64,000 nt of DNA from Streptomyces sp. NRRL S-244 (GCF_000717915.1 NZ_JOCX01000011.1:124001-188000), one strand, 5' to 3'. Shown: positions 7,678-17,317, counted from the first letter of the stretch. Notes: a model not told the origin generated them from the sequence alone. A program made the numbers and translations.

Positions 7678-10044
7678 TTATCTCAGCCGGCCGAGCGCCG
7701 CCCGCAGCCGACGCGCGTCCCGCAGCCTCTTCTCGTACGTCGCCCCCACCACCAGGAGCAGCAGCCCCGCCAGCGCCGGCGGCAGCCAGCGCGGCAGCGC
7801 GTCGACGGCCTGGACCACGTACGGGGCCAGCTCGTGCAGGGCCACCGCGGCGAGGGTGGCGCCGCCGAGCAGCAGCGGGGCCTGGAGCCGCCGGTGCGCG
7901 CCGAGCAGGGTCACCGCCAGCGCCGCCAGGCCCAGCAGCAGCGGCCGCAGCCAGTGCGGATCGCCCCAGGCGGCGAGCAGGCTCGGCAGCAGCGTGGCGC
8001 CCAGCCCCGGTCCGTACGCCGTCCACGACGAGGCCCGCGCGTCCCGGCGGCGGCGTACGAAGCCCACCGCCAGCGCGGGCACCGTCACCGGCAGCGTGTA
8101 CGCCTCCGGCACCTGCACCCCCGACGCCGACAGCCGGATCCACGTCGCCGCCACGAACAGGGCCCCGGCCGCCCAGCCGAGCCCGCGCCGCTCCGCCCGC
8201 AGCGCCGCGCCCGCGCAGACCACCCCGGCCAGCGCGCACACCAGCGCCGCCCGGGCCGGCTCCCAGGGCCAGCTCGCGAGGAGCAGCGCCACCGCGCCGA
8301 CCGCTCCCGCCGCGGCCTCCGCCGGGAGCCGCACCGGGCCCAGCCGCGGGCCGGCCGCAGCCACCGCCGCCGGGACCGCCAGCAGCGGCAGCGCCCACCA
8401 GGACGCCGCGAGCCCCCACAGCGCCCCCAGCGCCGCCACCACGGCCGCCGCGTACCCGACGGCCAGCACCGCCGCCCCGGCCCGTACGGGCAGCGGAGCG
8501 GGCCGCCGCGCCGCCCCCGCCGCGCAGCCCGCGCCCAGCAGCACGAACACGACGAAGGTGGCGGTACGGCCGTCCAGCGCGGCCACCGACAGGTTCAGCG
8601 CCCCCACCACGGCGCACACCGCGGCCGCGTACCCCGCACCGCGCCCGAGCCGCAGCGCGCACACCCCGGCCGCCGCCGTGACCGCCAGCTGGGCCGCGAG
8701 CACCGCCGCCACGGGCAGCCCGAGCAGCAGCGGCGCCGTGAACAGCCCCGCCCAGCCGAGCACCACCGCGATCACGCCCGGCTCCGGGCGCGGCAGCACC
8801 CGGGCCGACCACCCGGCCGCCCCCGCCGCCAGCAGCAGGGTCACCGCGGCCGCCGGGCCCGGCCCGTACGCCTCCGGGGAGGGGGTCGTCGCCGCCCACA
8901 CCTCGCCCAGCACCCGGACCCGGAACCCCAGCGAGCCCACCGCCGCGACCAGCGCGGACAGCGCCGCCAGGGCGGCCACCCCCGCCCCGGCCCGGGCCAG
9001 GCCGCGCCGGACCGCCGCCGGGATCGCGCTCGCCCGTACCGCCGCCAGCAGCGGCAGGGCGAGCAGCAGGAACACCACCACGGCCCAGTCCCGCGCCAGC
9101 AGCGGCCGGACCGGGCCGCCGAGCGCCGCCACCCCCGCGAGGGCGCCGGCGACCGAGGCCGCCATCGCCGAGGGCTCGCGCCAGGCCACCCCGACGCCCA
9201 GCGCCGCGCAGGCCGCCAGCAGCAGCGCCGGAGCGGCCGCCGCCCCCGCCGAACCGGCCTGCGCCATCTGCGACAGCCCGCTCAGCAGGGCCCCCGCCCC
9301 CAGGACGGCCGCGCTCACCGCCGCCGGGCCGAACACCGCCGCCCGCGCCCGGGCCCCGGGCACCAGCAGGACGAGCGCCGCGTCCAGCGCCGCCGTCGCC
9401 AGCAGCGCCCAGCCGGCCCCCACCGGCCCCGCCGCCGCGGCCACCGCCGCCAGCGGCAGCGGGAGCTGGGCCGTCAGCACCGCCGCCGGCAGCGGGACCA
9501 CCAGCCCCGGCAGCACGCGGGCGTACCCCGCCCACAGTGCCGCCAGTACGCCGGCCGCCCCCGCGGCGTACGCCGTGCCGTCGGTCTGCGGCGTCGCGAC
9601 CGCGTACACCGCGTACGCGTCCAGCACCGTCAGAAGCAGCCCCACCGCCGCCACCGACTCGGCCGTCGACCGCAGCCCGCGGCGCAGCAGCAGCGCGGGC
9701 GCGCCCAGCGCCGCCGCCGTCACCACGGCCAGCACCGCGCCGCGCCCGGCGATCCCCAGGGACCCCCAGCTGACCAGCGTGAACGCCAGCGCGGCCACCG
9801 CGAGCAGCACCGCACCCAGCGTCAGCAGCACGTTCTGCGCACCCGGGCCCGAGGGCTCCTGCGGGCGGACGGGGGAGGCGGAAGCCGCCGACGTCCAGCC
9901 GTTCGGCGCCAGCAGCCGCAGCAGCCAGTCCCGCCGGGCCAGCAAGTACGCGCGCCGGGCGTCGAGTTGAGCCAGCTCGTGGTCGATGAGCGCCAGCTCG
10001 CGGTCGGGTGGCAGCGGTATGCCGGGGGGTGGTGGAGTCGCCAT
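7678..10044 (-). CDS. very large multi-pass membrane protein
   Basis: Hypothetical protein of 788 residues. A short charged helix at the N-terminus (LALIDHELAQLDARRAYLLA, then DWLLRLL) is followed by more than twenty consecutive hydrophobic segments rich in Ala, Leu, Val and Gly, with no soluble domain. This is an actinobacterial integral-membrane family of unknown function (often labelled SCO-type integral membrane protein). ATG at 10044 is preferred over an upstream start that would add MTGATLRS. Composition is extremely GC-rich, giving long spurious reading frames on the opposite strand. A transport or cell-envelope role is only a guess. Confidence 0.85.
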   Translation of the reverse strand: MATPPPPGIPLPPDRELALIDHELAQLDARRAYLLARRDWLLRLLAPNGWTSAASASPVRPQEPSGPGAQNVLLTLGAVLLAVAALAFTLVSWGSLGIAGRGAVLAVVTAAALGAPALLLRRGLRSTAESVAAVGLLLTVLDAYAVYAVATPQTDGTAYAAGAAGVLAALWAGYARVLPGLVVPLPAAVLTAQLPLPLAAVAAAAGPVGAGWALLATAALDAALVLLVPGARARAAVFGPAAVSAAVLGAGALLSGLSQMAQAGSAGAAAAPALLLAACAALGVGVAWREPSAMAASVAGALAGVAALGGPVRPLLARDWAVVVFLLLALPLLAAVRASAIPAAVRRGLARAGAGVAALAALSALVAAVGSLGFRVRVLGEVWAATTPSPEAYGPGPAAAVTLLLAAGAAGWSARVLPRPEPGVIAVVLGWAGLFTAPLLLGLPVAAVLAAQLAVTAAAGVCALRLGRGAGYAAAVCAVVGALNLSVAALDGRTATFVVFVLLGAGCAAGAARRPAPLPVRAGAAVLAVGYAAAVVAALGALWGLAASWWALPLLAVPAAVAAAGPRLGPVRLPAEAAAGAVGAVALLLASWPWEPARAALVCALAGVVCAGAALRAERRGLGWAAGALFVAATWIRLSASGVQVPEAYTLPVTVPALAVGFVRRRRDARASSWTAYGPGLGATLLPSLLAAWGDPHWLRPLLLGLAALAVTLLGAHRRLQAPLLLGGATLAAVALHELAPYVVQAVDALPRWLPPALAGLLLLVVGATYEKRLRDARRLRAALGRLR

Positions 10045-10196
10045 GCTCCGGAGTGTGGCGCCCGTCACGCCGTCAGGACATGGGCGTGCGTACTCAGATC
10101 CGCGCTGAGTACACGGGAGTACGCGTCCGTACCCACGGGAGAGTGGATGCGGCGGAGCGGGCCCCGCGCGCCGCCCCGCCGGTCCAGACTGGGGCC

Positions 10197-10757
10197 ATGG
10201 ACCGCAGTCGCCTGGACCGCTGGAACCGCTACCGCTTCCGCAGTGTGTGGGACCTCGACGCCCCGCCCGCGCGGGTCTACTCCGTACTGGAGCAGGCCGG
10301 CGACTACCCGCGCTGGTGGCCCCAGGTCCGCGCGGTCGAGCAGAGCGGCGGGCAGGGCGGGCCCGTCGGGGACGGCGGGCGCGATGGGGACGGCGGGGAC
10401 GGCGGGCGCGACGGGCGCGGCGGGTACAGCGGCACCCTGCTCATCCGCTCCCTCCTCCCGTACGAGATCCGGATGACCGCCACCGAACTGCTCCGCGATC
10501 CCGGGCGCGGCCTCCTGGAGGCGGCCCTGCACGGGGACATCGAGGGCTGGGCGCGGTGGACCGTGCGGGCCCGCCGGGGAGCGGGCGGCCGCGGGACACG
10601 GGCCCTGTACGAGCAGGAGGTCGAGGTGCGCAGCCCCCTGCTGAGGCGCCTCGCGTTGCCCGTGCGGCCCGCGTTCCGCCTCAACCACGCGCTGATGATG
10701 CGGGCCGGACGGCACGCGCTCGAGGCCCGGCTCGCCACCTCGCCGGAAGCGGTTTGA
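10197..10757 (+). CDS. SRPBCC (polyketide cyclase/dehydrase-like) protein
   Basis: Protein of 186 residues with a START/Bet v1-like fold: W-DLDAPPARVYSVLEQAGDYPRWWPQ at the N-terminus, then strands YEIRMTATELLRDP and a C-terminal helix RLNHALMMRAGRHALEARL. SRPBCC proteins bind hydrophobic ligands. Between the first two strands is a glycine/aspartate/arginine insertion (about residues 52-78) made of short repeats, which would form a flexible loop. ATG at 10197; a ribosome site is not obvious (GGGGCC). Ligand unknown. Confidence 0.82.
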   Translation: MDRSRLDRWNRYRFRSVWDLDAPPARVYSVLEQAGDYPRWWPQVRAVEQSGGQGGPVGDGGRDGDGGDGGRDGRGGYSGTLLIRSLLPYEIRMTATELLRDPGRGLLEAALHGDIEGWARWTVRARRGAGGRGTRALYEQEVEVRSPLLRRLALPVRPAFRLNHALMMRAGRHALEARLATSPEAV

Positions 10758-10783
10758 ACCAGACCCCGTGCCTCTTGTATTGT
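10754..10783 (+). promoter_or_regulatory. promoter of tRNA-Val (CAC)
   Basis: TTGAAC (10754-10759) and TATTGT (10778-10783) separated by 18 bases, 13 bases before the tRNA. The -35 element overlaps the stop codon of the SRPBCC gene. Confidence 0.6.
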
Positions 10784-10796
10784 TCAACCCGTTCCC

Positions 10797-10868
10797 GGGC
10801 GATTAGCTCAGCGGGAGAGCACTTCGTTCACACCGAAGGGGTCACTGGTTCGATCCCAGTATCGCCCA
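10797..10868 (+). tRNA. tRNA-Val (CAC), second copy
   Basis: 72-nt cloverleaf with anticodon CAC, differing from the copy at 7542 only in the D loop (GCGGGA for GTGGGA) and the T loop (TTCGATC for TTCGAAC). No encoded CCA. Confidence 0.95.
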
Positions 10869-10875
10869 CCGGGTC

Positions 10876-10905
10876 AGGCCGGTCCGTCTCACGACGGACC
10901 GGCCT
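10876..10905. terminator. hairpin terminator after tRNA-Val
   Basis: Perfect 13-bp stem with a TCAC loop 7 bases after the tRNA, followed by TTCC. The next gene is convergent. Confidence 0.8.
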
Positions 10906-10953
10906 TCCGCATGTCGGGGGCCCGTTGCTCTCGCGTCCGTCCCGGGCCGTGTC

Positions 10954-11679
10954 CTACGCCGCCGCCGGCAGCTCCGGCCGCAGCGGCCAGTGCGGATCCA
11001 CCGCCTCCGGCGTCCCCTGCCGCGCGAACCACGCCTGCAGCCCGCGCGCCTGCGCCGCGTGCCACACCGCCTGGAGGGTGTGCAGCTCCGCCGGGGTCAG
11101 CCGCTCCAGCCGGGCCGCGAACCGGCGCCCCACCGCCCGTACGACCTCCAGCGAGGCCAGCGCGTCCGCAGCCGCGTCATGCGCGCCCTCCAGCTCTATC
11201 CCGTAGTGCGCGCACAGGTCCGTCAGCGTCCGGCGGCCCTTGCGGTACCGGTCCAGGTGCTTGTCCAGCACCCGCGGGTCCAGCACCGTCAGCGGCCGGT
11301 TGTCCAGATACCGGGCCAGCGTCGACGCCCGGTGCCGGCGCAACTCCCGGTCCAGCAGCGTCAGATCGAACGGCGCGTTCATCACCACCACCGGCCGGCC
11401 CGCCACCAGCTGCTCCCCGAGCGCACGGGCTATCTCCTCCACGACGGGCGCCGGCCACCGCCCGTTGCGCTGGAGGTGGTCATCGGTCAGTCCGTGCACT
11501 TCCGTGGCCCCCGGGGGCACCGGAATCCCGGGATTGACCAGCCAGCGGGTGGAGCGGACCCGGCCGCCCGCACACTCCTGCACGATGAGAGCGGCGGACA
11601 CGATCCGGTCCTGCTCCACGTCCACCCCGGTCGTCTCCGTGTCGAATGCGGCCAGCGGCCCCTCATACCAGCGCGTCAT
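10954..11679 (-). CDS. DEDDh 3'-5' exonuclease (DNA polymerase III epsilon-like)
   Basis: Protein of 241 residues with the RNase-T/epsilon exonuclease fold. Exo I is AAFDTETTG (D13, E15), Exo II lies in VVMNAPFDLTLLD, and Exo III is AHDAAADA with the catalytic histidine that defines DEDDh enzymes. It degrades DNA or RNA from the 3' end with two metal ions. A C-terminal extension (QAVWHAAQARGLQAWFARQG) is typical of stand-alone actinobacterial versions. The ATG at 11679 follows GAGGAG. Whether it proofreads or acts in repair cannot be told. Confidence 0.9.
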   Translation of the reverse strand: MTRWYEGPLAAFDTETTGVDVEQDRIVSAALIVQECAGGRVRSTRWLVNPGIPVPPGATEVHGLTDDHLQRNGRWPAPVVEEIARALGEQLVAGRPVVVMNAPFDLTLLDRELRRHRASTLARYLDNRPLTVLDPRVLDKHLDRYRKGRRTLTDLCAHYGIELEGAHDAAADALASLEVVRAVGRRFAARLERLTPAELHTLQAVWHAAQARGLQAWFARQGTPEAVDPHWPLRPELPAAA

Positions 11680-11910
11680 GGCGAACTCCTCGTTCCCGAT
11701 CGGCAGTCGGGGCGCACCCGGGCACCGCCGCCTCGGAACGTGCCACCCCTGCCCGCATCGGTGATACCCGGCCTGTTTGCGCCGTACGCCGTTTGCGGGC
11801 GGTCCGGTACGGAGACAACTTTCCTGGGGGACCGCACACATGACCGGTCGTCACCCCACCCACCACACCACCCTCATTCGGCAGAGCCCGGAAGGCATGG
11901 GGAGCCGGCC

Positions 11911-12501
11911 ATGGCGCTCGCGCAGCCCGAACCGGGCGGGATGCTGCAGGGGCGGACCGATCCGCGGAACGAGGACCGGACCGGACCGCTGCGCGGCACG
12001 CTCGCCACCACCGCCTGCATGGAGACCCTCCAGGTGGGATACCTGCACGCCGTCGCGGCCGCGGCCGGCTGCTCGCTCTCCCAGCCCTTTCCGGACAACG
12101 GCATCGACTGGCAGGTCAACCACGGCGCGCCCGAGCACGTCGTCGACGACGAGGTCACCATCAAGGTGCAGCTCAAGGCGACCTACCAGATACCGCCCAG
12201 ACCGGCCGGGCCCACGTTCGCCTTCACCCTCGACAACGAGCACCTGGTGAAGCTGGCGCGCACGCCGGTCGCCGTCCACAAGATCCTCGTCGTGATGCTC
12301 GTCCCGCGAGAGCGCGACCAGTGGCTCGCCGCCGGCCACGACCGGCTCGACCTGCGGCACTGCTGCTACTGGACCAACCTCGCCGGGCACCCCGTGACCG
12401 GCCGGCGCCGGACCACCGTACGGATCCCCACCACGCGGATCTTCGACGACCGGGCGCTGTGCGAGATCATGACCCGGGTCGGGTCGGGAGGGACACCTTG
12501 A
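11911..12501 (+). CDS. DUF4365 domain protein
   Basis: Protein of 196 residues matching the DUF4365 pattern: TACMETLQVGYLHAVAAAAGC, a conserved GIDWQV segment, then VTIKVQLKAT with the D...(Q/E)xK layout reminiscent of a PD-(D/E)xK nuclease core, and KILVVMLVPRERDQW. The domain is often found in defence-linked or solitary genes; nuclease activity is an inference from the motif. The ATG at 11911 follows GGAGCC. It overlaps the next gene by one base, so the two are probably co-expressed. Confidence 0.75.
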   Translation: MALAQPEPGGMLQGRTDPRNEDRTGPLRGTLATTACMETLQVGYLHAVAAAAGCSLSQPFPDNGIDWQVNHGAPEHVVDDEVTIKVQLKATYQIPPRPAGPTFAFTLDNEHLVKLARTPVAVHKILVVMLVPRERDQWLAAGHDRLDLRHCCYWTNLAGHPVTGRRRTTVRIPTTRIFDDRALCEIMTRVGSGGTP

Positions 12502-13760
12502 TGCACTGGCACTCACCGAACCTGGAACCGCTGAGGTCCCCGTCGGAGTACGGGGACTTTTCGTACGGGGACTTCTCGGACTCCGGGACGCCCGATCCCG
12601 CACACGTCGACCCGGCCGTGCTGGGGGCCCTGCTGCACCGGCACGGCTGGCAGCGCCGGGGCGGGGCCGCGGGGCGGTACGGGCGCTGGACGCCGCCGGC
12701 CCCGCAGGGGTCGGCCGGCGGGGGGAGCAGCCTCCTCGTCCCCGAGAGCCGGGCCTTCCCCGACTGCTCCGACCTGCTGGAGGAGGCGCTGACCGCCCTC
12801 TCGCGCAGCGCGCTGCCGTCCGCGCGGGAGGTGCTGTACGGACTGAGCGTGCCCAGCGACGAGATCCGCTGGGAGCGGCGGATCCCGGAGGGCCCCGAGG
12901 GACCGTACGGGCCCCGGGGCGCGGCCGCGTGGACCGTGCAGGAACAGCTCCGCTCGGCCGCCCGGCAGCTGCTGCTGGCCGGGGCCCTCGCGGACCGGGC
13001 CAGGGCCGGGTACTACGGGGCCCGCCACCGCGGCCAGGCCGAACGAGCCCTGGACGGGGTCCTGGTGGGGCCGGCCCCCGGAGGGCGCCGGCTGACCGCG
13101 TACGTCCCGGTGGACGGCGGGCGGGGCACCGTGACCCGGCTGCACCACGCGCTGCACGCGGCCCGTGAGGCCGTGGACTACCGGCGGGCCACCGGCGGCA
13201 TGGAGGCCTTCGACGCGGCGGTCGAGGCCGGGGTCAGCCGGGAGCTGGCCGACGCGCTGATCGCGCTGGTGCGCGGCTCGGAGGGGGCCCGGATCGCGCT
13301 GGCCTGGGCGCCGGCGGCGGGGGTCCCGGCGGGGTGCGCGGCCCGGCCGGAGCCGGTGGAGTTCTCGCCCGGGGACCTGCCGGTGCTCCGGGAGGCGGCG
13401 GCGCGCTACACCCGGGACGAACCGGCGGTTCCCGTGCGGGTGGCCGGCGCGGTGGTCCGGATGCGGCGCTCGGCGCCGGGCGGCGGGGGCACGATCCGGC
13501 TGCGCGTCCTGGCGGGGGCGGAGGTGCCGTACGTACGGGCGGTGCTGGACGAGGAGGCGTACCGGGTGGCGGGGCACGCGCACCTGGTCGGCGTGCCGAT
13601 CCGGGTGAGCGGACGGCTGCAGCGCCGGGGCGGGTTCCGGCGGCTGACGGACGCCACCGACGTGAGCCCGGTCCCGCTGGACGAGGTCGAGCGCGACCGC
13701 CTGATGAAGTCCCTGGACGAGTCCCTGGACCCCGCGGACGTCCTCCCGACGGACGACTGA
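12501..13760 (+). CDS. hypothetical protein coupled to the DUF4365 gene
   Basis: Protein of 419 residues with no family I can name. The N-terminal 60 residues are acidic with a repeated YGDFS element. A central helical part (about 90-330) is followed by a C-terminal beta-rich region containing VRVAGAVVRMRRSAPGGGGTIRLRVLAG and PIRVSGRLQRRGGFRRLTDA, which look like an OB-type or barrel fold. No signal peptide or membrane segment. The ATG at 12501 overlaps the upstream TGA (TGATG), indicating translational coupling to the DUF4365 gene. Confidence 0.7.
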   Translation: MHWHSPNLEPLRSPSEYGDFSYGDFSDSGTPDPAHVDPAVLGALLHRHGWQRRGGAAGRYGRWTPPAPQGSAGGGSSLLVPESRAFPDCSDLLEEALTALSRSALPSAREVLYGLSVPSDEIRWERRIPEGPEGPYGPRGAAAWTVQEQLRSAARQLLLAGALADRARAGYYGARHRGQAERALDGVLVGPAPGGRRLTAYVPVDGGRGTVTRLHHALHAAREAVDYRRATGGMEAFDAAVEAGVSRELADALIALVRGSEGARIALAWAPAAGVPAGCAARPEPVEFSPGDLPVLREAAARYTRDEPAVPVRVAGAVVRMRRSAPGGGGTIRLRVLAGAEVPYVRAVLDEEAYRVAGHAHLVGVPIRVSGRLQRRGGFRRLTDATDVSPVPLDEVERDRLMKSLDESLDPADVLPTDD

Positions 13761-13926
13761 CCGGCGACTGACCGACGGCTGACCGACCCCGCCGCGGCGC
13801 GCCGTCCGACCCGGGCCGGGTGCCCGGGGCGGCGGAGGCTTAACCGTTTCGCGGCGGGGCCGCTCGGCTCGGTACGATTCAGGCGCGCAGTGTTCGCTCG
13901 CGCACCCCCTGAGTCAGGAGAGACCG

Positions 13927-15903
13927 GTGTCAGACGTCCGTGTGATCATCCAACGCGATTCCGAGCGGGACGAGCGCGTGGTGGCCACGGGCACTACGGC
14001 GGCGGAGCTCTTCGCCGGCGAGCGCACCATCGTCGCCGCGCGCATCGCGGGTGAGCTGAAGGACCTCGCGTACGAGGTGAAGGACGGCGAGACCGTCGAG
14101 CCGGTGGAGATCTCCTCCGAGGACGGCCTGAACATCCTGCGCCACTCGACCGCGCACGTCATGGCGCAGGCCGTGCAGGAGCTCTTCCCCGAGGCCAAGC
14201 TGGGCATCGGCCCGCCGGTCCGGGACGGCTTCTACTACGACTTCGACGTCGCCAAGCCCTTCACCCCCGAGGACCTCAAGGTCATCGAGAAGAAGATGCA
14301 GGAGATCCAGAAGCGCGGGCAGAAGTTCGCCCGCCGCGTGGTCTCCGACGAGGCGGCCCGCGAGGAGCTCGCCGACGAGCCGTACAAGCTGGAGCTCATC
14401 GGCATCAAGGGCTCGGCCTCGACCGACGACGGCGCGAACGTCGAGGTGGGCGGCGGCGAGCCGACCATCTACGACAACCTCGACGCCAAGACCGGCGAGC
14501 TGTGCTGGAAGGACCTCTGCCGCGGTCCCCACCTGCCCACCACCCGCAACATCCCGGCGTTCAAGCTGATGCGCAACGCGGCCGCCTACTGGCGCGGCAG
14601 CGAGAAGAACCCGATGCTCCAGCGCATCTACGGCACCGCCTGGCCGTCGAAGGAAGAGCTGAAGGCCCACCTCGACTTCCTCGCCGAGGCCGAGAAGCGC
14701 GACCACCGCAAGCTCGGCAACGAGCTGGACCTCTTCTCCATCCCGGACGAGATCGGCTCCGGCCTGGCCGTCTTCCACCCGCGCGGCGGCATCATCCGCC
14801 GGACCATGGAGGACTACTCGCGCCGCCGGCACGAGGAAGAGGGCTACGAGTTCGTCTACTCCCCGCACGCCACCAAGGGCGCGCTCTTCGAGAAGAGCGG
14901 GCACCTGGACTGGTACGCGGAGGGCATGTACCCCCCCATGCAGCTCGACGGTGGTACCGACTACTACCTCAAGCCCATGAACTGCCCGATGCACAACCTG
15001 ATCTTCGACGCGCGCGGCCGCTCCTACCGTGAGCTCCCGCTGCGCCTGTTCGAGTTCGGCACCGTGTACCGGTACGAGAAGTCGGGCGTCGTGCACGGCC
15101 TGACCCGTGCCCGCGGGTTCACCCAGGACGACGCGCACATCTACTGCACCCGTGAGCAGATGGCCGAGGAGCTCGACCGCACCCTCACCTTCGTGCTGAA
15201 CCTGCTCCGCGACTACGGTCTGACCGACTTCTACCTGGAGCTGTCGACCAAGGACCCGGAGAAGTTCGTCGGCTCGGACGAGGTCTGGGAAGAGGCCACC
15301 GCCGTCCTCCAGCAGGTCGCCGAGAAGCAGGGCCTCCCGCTGACCCCCGACCCGGGCGGCGCGGCCTTCTACGGCCCGAAGATCTCCGTGCAGGCGCGCG
15401 ACGCCATCGGCCGCACCTGGCAGATGTCGACCGTCCAGCTGGACTTCAACCTGCCGGAGCGGTTCAACCTGGAGTACACCGCGCCCGACGGCTCCCGCCA
15501 GCGCCCGGTCATGATCCACCGCGCGCTGTTCGGCTCCATCGAGCGGTTCTTCGCCGTACTGCTGGAGCACTACGCGGGCGCCATGCCGCCGTGGCTGGCC
15601 CCGGTCCAGGCGGTCGGCATCCCGATCGGCGACGGACACGTCGAGTACCTGCAGGAGTTCGCCGCCGAGGCGAAGAAGAAGGGCCTGCGGGTCGAGGTGG
15701 ACGCCTCGTCCGACCGGATGCAGAAGAAGATCCGCAACCACCAGAAGCTCAAGGTCCCGTTCATGATCATCGTTGGTGACGAGGACATGGCCGCCGGCAC
15801 GGTCTCCTTCCGCTACCGCGACGGTTCGCAGGAGAACGGCATCGCCAAGGACGAGGCGCTGGCCAAGCTGGCCAAGGTCGTCGAGGACCGCGTCCAGGTC
15901 TGA
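13927..15903 (+). CDS. thrS: threonyl-tRNA synthetase
   Basis: Class II synthetase of 658 residues that charges tRNA-Thr. Domains in order: TGS (about 1-65), the editing/SAD region with [10 protein letters not shown], the catalytic core with [11 protein letters not shown] (zinc/threonine cysteine), motif 2 in [18 protein letters not shown], motif 3 in [14 protein letters not shown], and the anticodon-binding domain near residues 555-655. GTG start at 13927 after a CAGGAGAG ribosome site. A TACGAT hexamer at 13873 may be the -10. No T-box leader is visible. Followed by a strong terminator. Confidence 0.97.
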   Translation: MSDVRVIIQRDSERDERVVATGTTAAELFAGERTIVAARIAGELKDLAYEVKDGETVEPVEISSEDGLNILRHSTAHVMAQAVQELFPEAKLGIGPPVRDGFYYDFDVAKPFTPEDLKVIEKKMQEIQKRGQKFARRVVSDEAAREELADEPYKLELIGIKGSASTDDGANVEVGGGEPTIYDNLDAKTGELCWKDLCRGPHLPTTRNIPAFKLMRNAAAYWRGSEKNPMLQRIYGTAWPSKEELKAHLDFLAEAEKRDHRKLGNELDLFSIPDEIGSGLAVFHPRGGIIRRTMEDYSRRRHEEEGYEFVYSPHATKGALFEKSGHLDWYAEGMYPPMQLDGGTDYYLKPMNCPMHNLIFDARGRSYRELPLRLFEFGTVYRYEKSGVVHGLTRARGFTQDDAHIYCTREQMAEELDRTLTFVLNLLRDYGLTDFYLELSTKDPEKFVGSDEVWEEATAVLQQVAEKQGLPLTPDPGGAAFYGPKISVQARDAIGRTWQMSTVQLDFNLPERFNLEYTAPDGSRQRPVMIHRALFGSIERFFAVLLEHYAGAMPPWLAPVQAVGIPIGDGHVEYLQEFAAEAKKKGLRVEVDASSDRMQKKIRNHQKLKVPFMIIVGDEDMAAGTVSFRYRDGSQENGIAKDEALAKLAKVVEDRVQV

Positions 15904-15918
15904 CCGGCGCAGTACGGC

Positions 15919-16608
15919 CTAGCGACGGGGCCCCGGGGAACTTCCGTTCCCCGGGGCCCCCTCGTCGTCCTCGTCGCGGAAGACCTGGATCAGCCAGGAC
16001 GAGAACGAGCCCGTCACCGCCCCGAGCAGGGCCAGGCCGCAGAGCATCAGGCCTGTAGCGATCACCCGTCCGGTCGGGGTCACGGGGGCCACGTCGCCGT
16101 AGCCGACCGTCGTCAGGGTCTGCACCACGCACCACGCCGAGTCCCCGAAGGTGCGGACGGGGGAGGCCGGGTCCGTCCGCTCGCTGTGGTAGATGCCGAG
16201 CGAGCCGGAGAAGCCCAGCAGTACCGAGGTGAGCCCGGCGTACGTGATCACGCGCGGGTACAGGCTGCGGCGGGGGCGGCGCCCCTTGGCCCGGATCGCG
16301 TCGTGGACCTTGACCAGGCGCAACGGACGCAGCGTGGGCAGGAGGACCACCACGGCGTCCAGCCAGTGCCGGCGGACGAACCGCCGCGGTTTCTCGCCGC
16401 TCAGGACCAGCCGGGCCAGGAAGTCCGCGAGGAAGCAGCCCCAGGTCGCCAGGATCGCGATTGCCGCGATGTCCTGCCAGACATGATCGGTGCCGGGGAC
16501 CAGGACGCGGACGGCGTACCCGGCCATGAAGACCAGGGAAGCGTAGAAGAGCGGCAGCTCGGTACGCCGCTCCCAGACTCGATCACGGGGCTCTGCTTCG
16601 GCACGCAT
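15919..16608 (-). CDS. voltage-gated-type potassium channel
   Basis: Integral-membrane protein of 229 residues. The selectivity filter TLTTVGYGD is preceded by a pore helix (about 160-175). Upstream hydrophobic helices at about 17-35, 45-65, 85-95 and 120-140 suggest a six-segment channel; LPTLRPLRLVKVHDAIR is a sparse S4-like segment with few arginines, so voltage sensing may be weak. No RCK domain follows. ATG at 16608. The gene sits between thrS and the HIT gene. It ends in a coding-sequence hairpin shared with thrS. Confidence 0.88.
   Translation of the reverse strand: MRAEAEPRDRVWERRTELPLFYASLVFMAGYAVRVLVPGTDHVWQDIAAIAILATWGCFLADFLARLVLSGEKPRRFVRRHWLDAVVVLLPTLRPLRLVKVHDAIRAKGRRPRRSLYPRVITYAGLTSVLLGFSGSLGIYHSERTDPASPVRTFGDSAWCVVQTLTTVGYGDVAPVTPTGRVIATGLMLCGLALLGAVTGSFSSWLIQVFRDEDDEGAPGNGSSPGPRR
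15927..15960. terminator. bidirectional terminator inside the channel gene's 3' end
   Basis: Perfect 15-bp stem (GGGGCCCCGGGGAAC) with TTCC loop. It terminates thrS, yet it lies within the last codons of the convergent potassium-channel gene, so it is also coding sequence. Confidence 0.85.
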
Positions 16609-16687
16609 GGGCCCAGCATCGCGGTGCCGGTGGCCGTCTTCCCCCCGGCGACACGCCCTCCCGGGGCAAGGTCATATGCTGCATCCC

Positions 16688-17236
16688 ATGACGAGTGAGC
16701 CGGAGCAGCAGATCGGTGTGGGCACGCAGGACGCGTTCCAGCGTCTGTGGACGCCCCACCGGATGGCGTACATCCAGGGGGAGAACAAGCCGACCGGTCC
16801 GGAGGCCGGGGACGGCTGTCCCTTCTGCGGGATTCCGGAGATGTCCGACCAGGACGGCCTGGTCGTGGCCCGGGGCAAGCACGTCTACGCCGTGCTGAAC
16901 CTGTATCCGTACAACGGCGGCCATCTGATGGTGGTTCCGTACCGGCACGTCGCCGATTACACGGAGCTCGACGTCGCCGAGACGGCCGAGCTGGCCGATC
17001 TCACGAAGCGGGCGATGGTCGCGCTGCGCAAGGCGTCCGGGGCGCACGGTTTCAACATCGGCATGAACCAGGGCGCGGCCGCGGGGGCCGGCATCGCGGC
17101 ACACCTGCACCAGCACATCGTGCCCCGCTGGGGCGGGGACACCAACTTCATGCCGGTCGTCGGCCACACCAAGGTGCTGCCCCAACTCCTCGCGGACACC
17201 CGCCAGATGCTCGCCGACGCCTGGCCCAACGACTAG
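16688..17236 (+). CDS. HIT-family nucleotide hydrolase/phosphorylase
   Basis: Protein of 182 residues. The histidine triad is HLHQHIV (H139, H141, H143); a zinc-binding CPFC lies near residue 40, and LNLYPYNGGHLMVVPYRH is the usual N-terminal HIT block. Its position between thrS and pgsA matches the mycobacterial Rv2613c gene, an Ap4A phosphorylase, so action on diadenosine polyphosphates is plausible. TATGCT ends 7 bases before the ATG at 16688, suggesting a leaderless transcript. Followed by a 17-bp-stem terminator. Confidence 0.9.
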   Translation: MTSEPEQQIGVGTQDAFQRLWTPHRMAYIQGENKPTGPEAGDGCPFCGIPEMSDQDGLVVARGKHVYAVLNLYPYNGGHLMVVPYRHVADYTELDVAETAELADLTKRAMVALRKASGAHGFNIGMNQGAAAGAGIAAHLHQHIVPRWGGDTNFMPVVGHTKVLPQLLADTRQMLADAWPND

Positions 17237-17275
17237 GACGAAAAGCAGGACGAAGAGCAGGACGACCAGGACGGC

Positions 17276-17316
17276 CAGCAGGTCCCGGGGCCGCGGATCG
17301 GCCCCGGGACCTGCTG
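17276..17316. terminator. strong bidirectional terminator
   Basis: Perfect 17-bp stem with a 7-base loop (GCGGATC), 39 bases after the HIT gene and directly before the stop codon of the convergent membrane-protein gene. Confidence 0.9.
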
Positions 17317-17317
17317 C

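Noticed and set aside
7834..10476. Plus-strand 880-codon frame rich in Gln, Arg and His
   Set aside because: Shadow of the large membrane protein; it also runs through the SRPBCC gene in another frame. No fold is recognisable.
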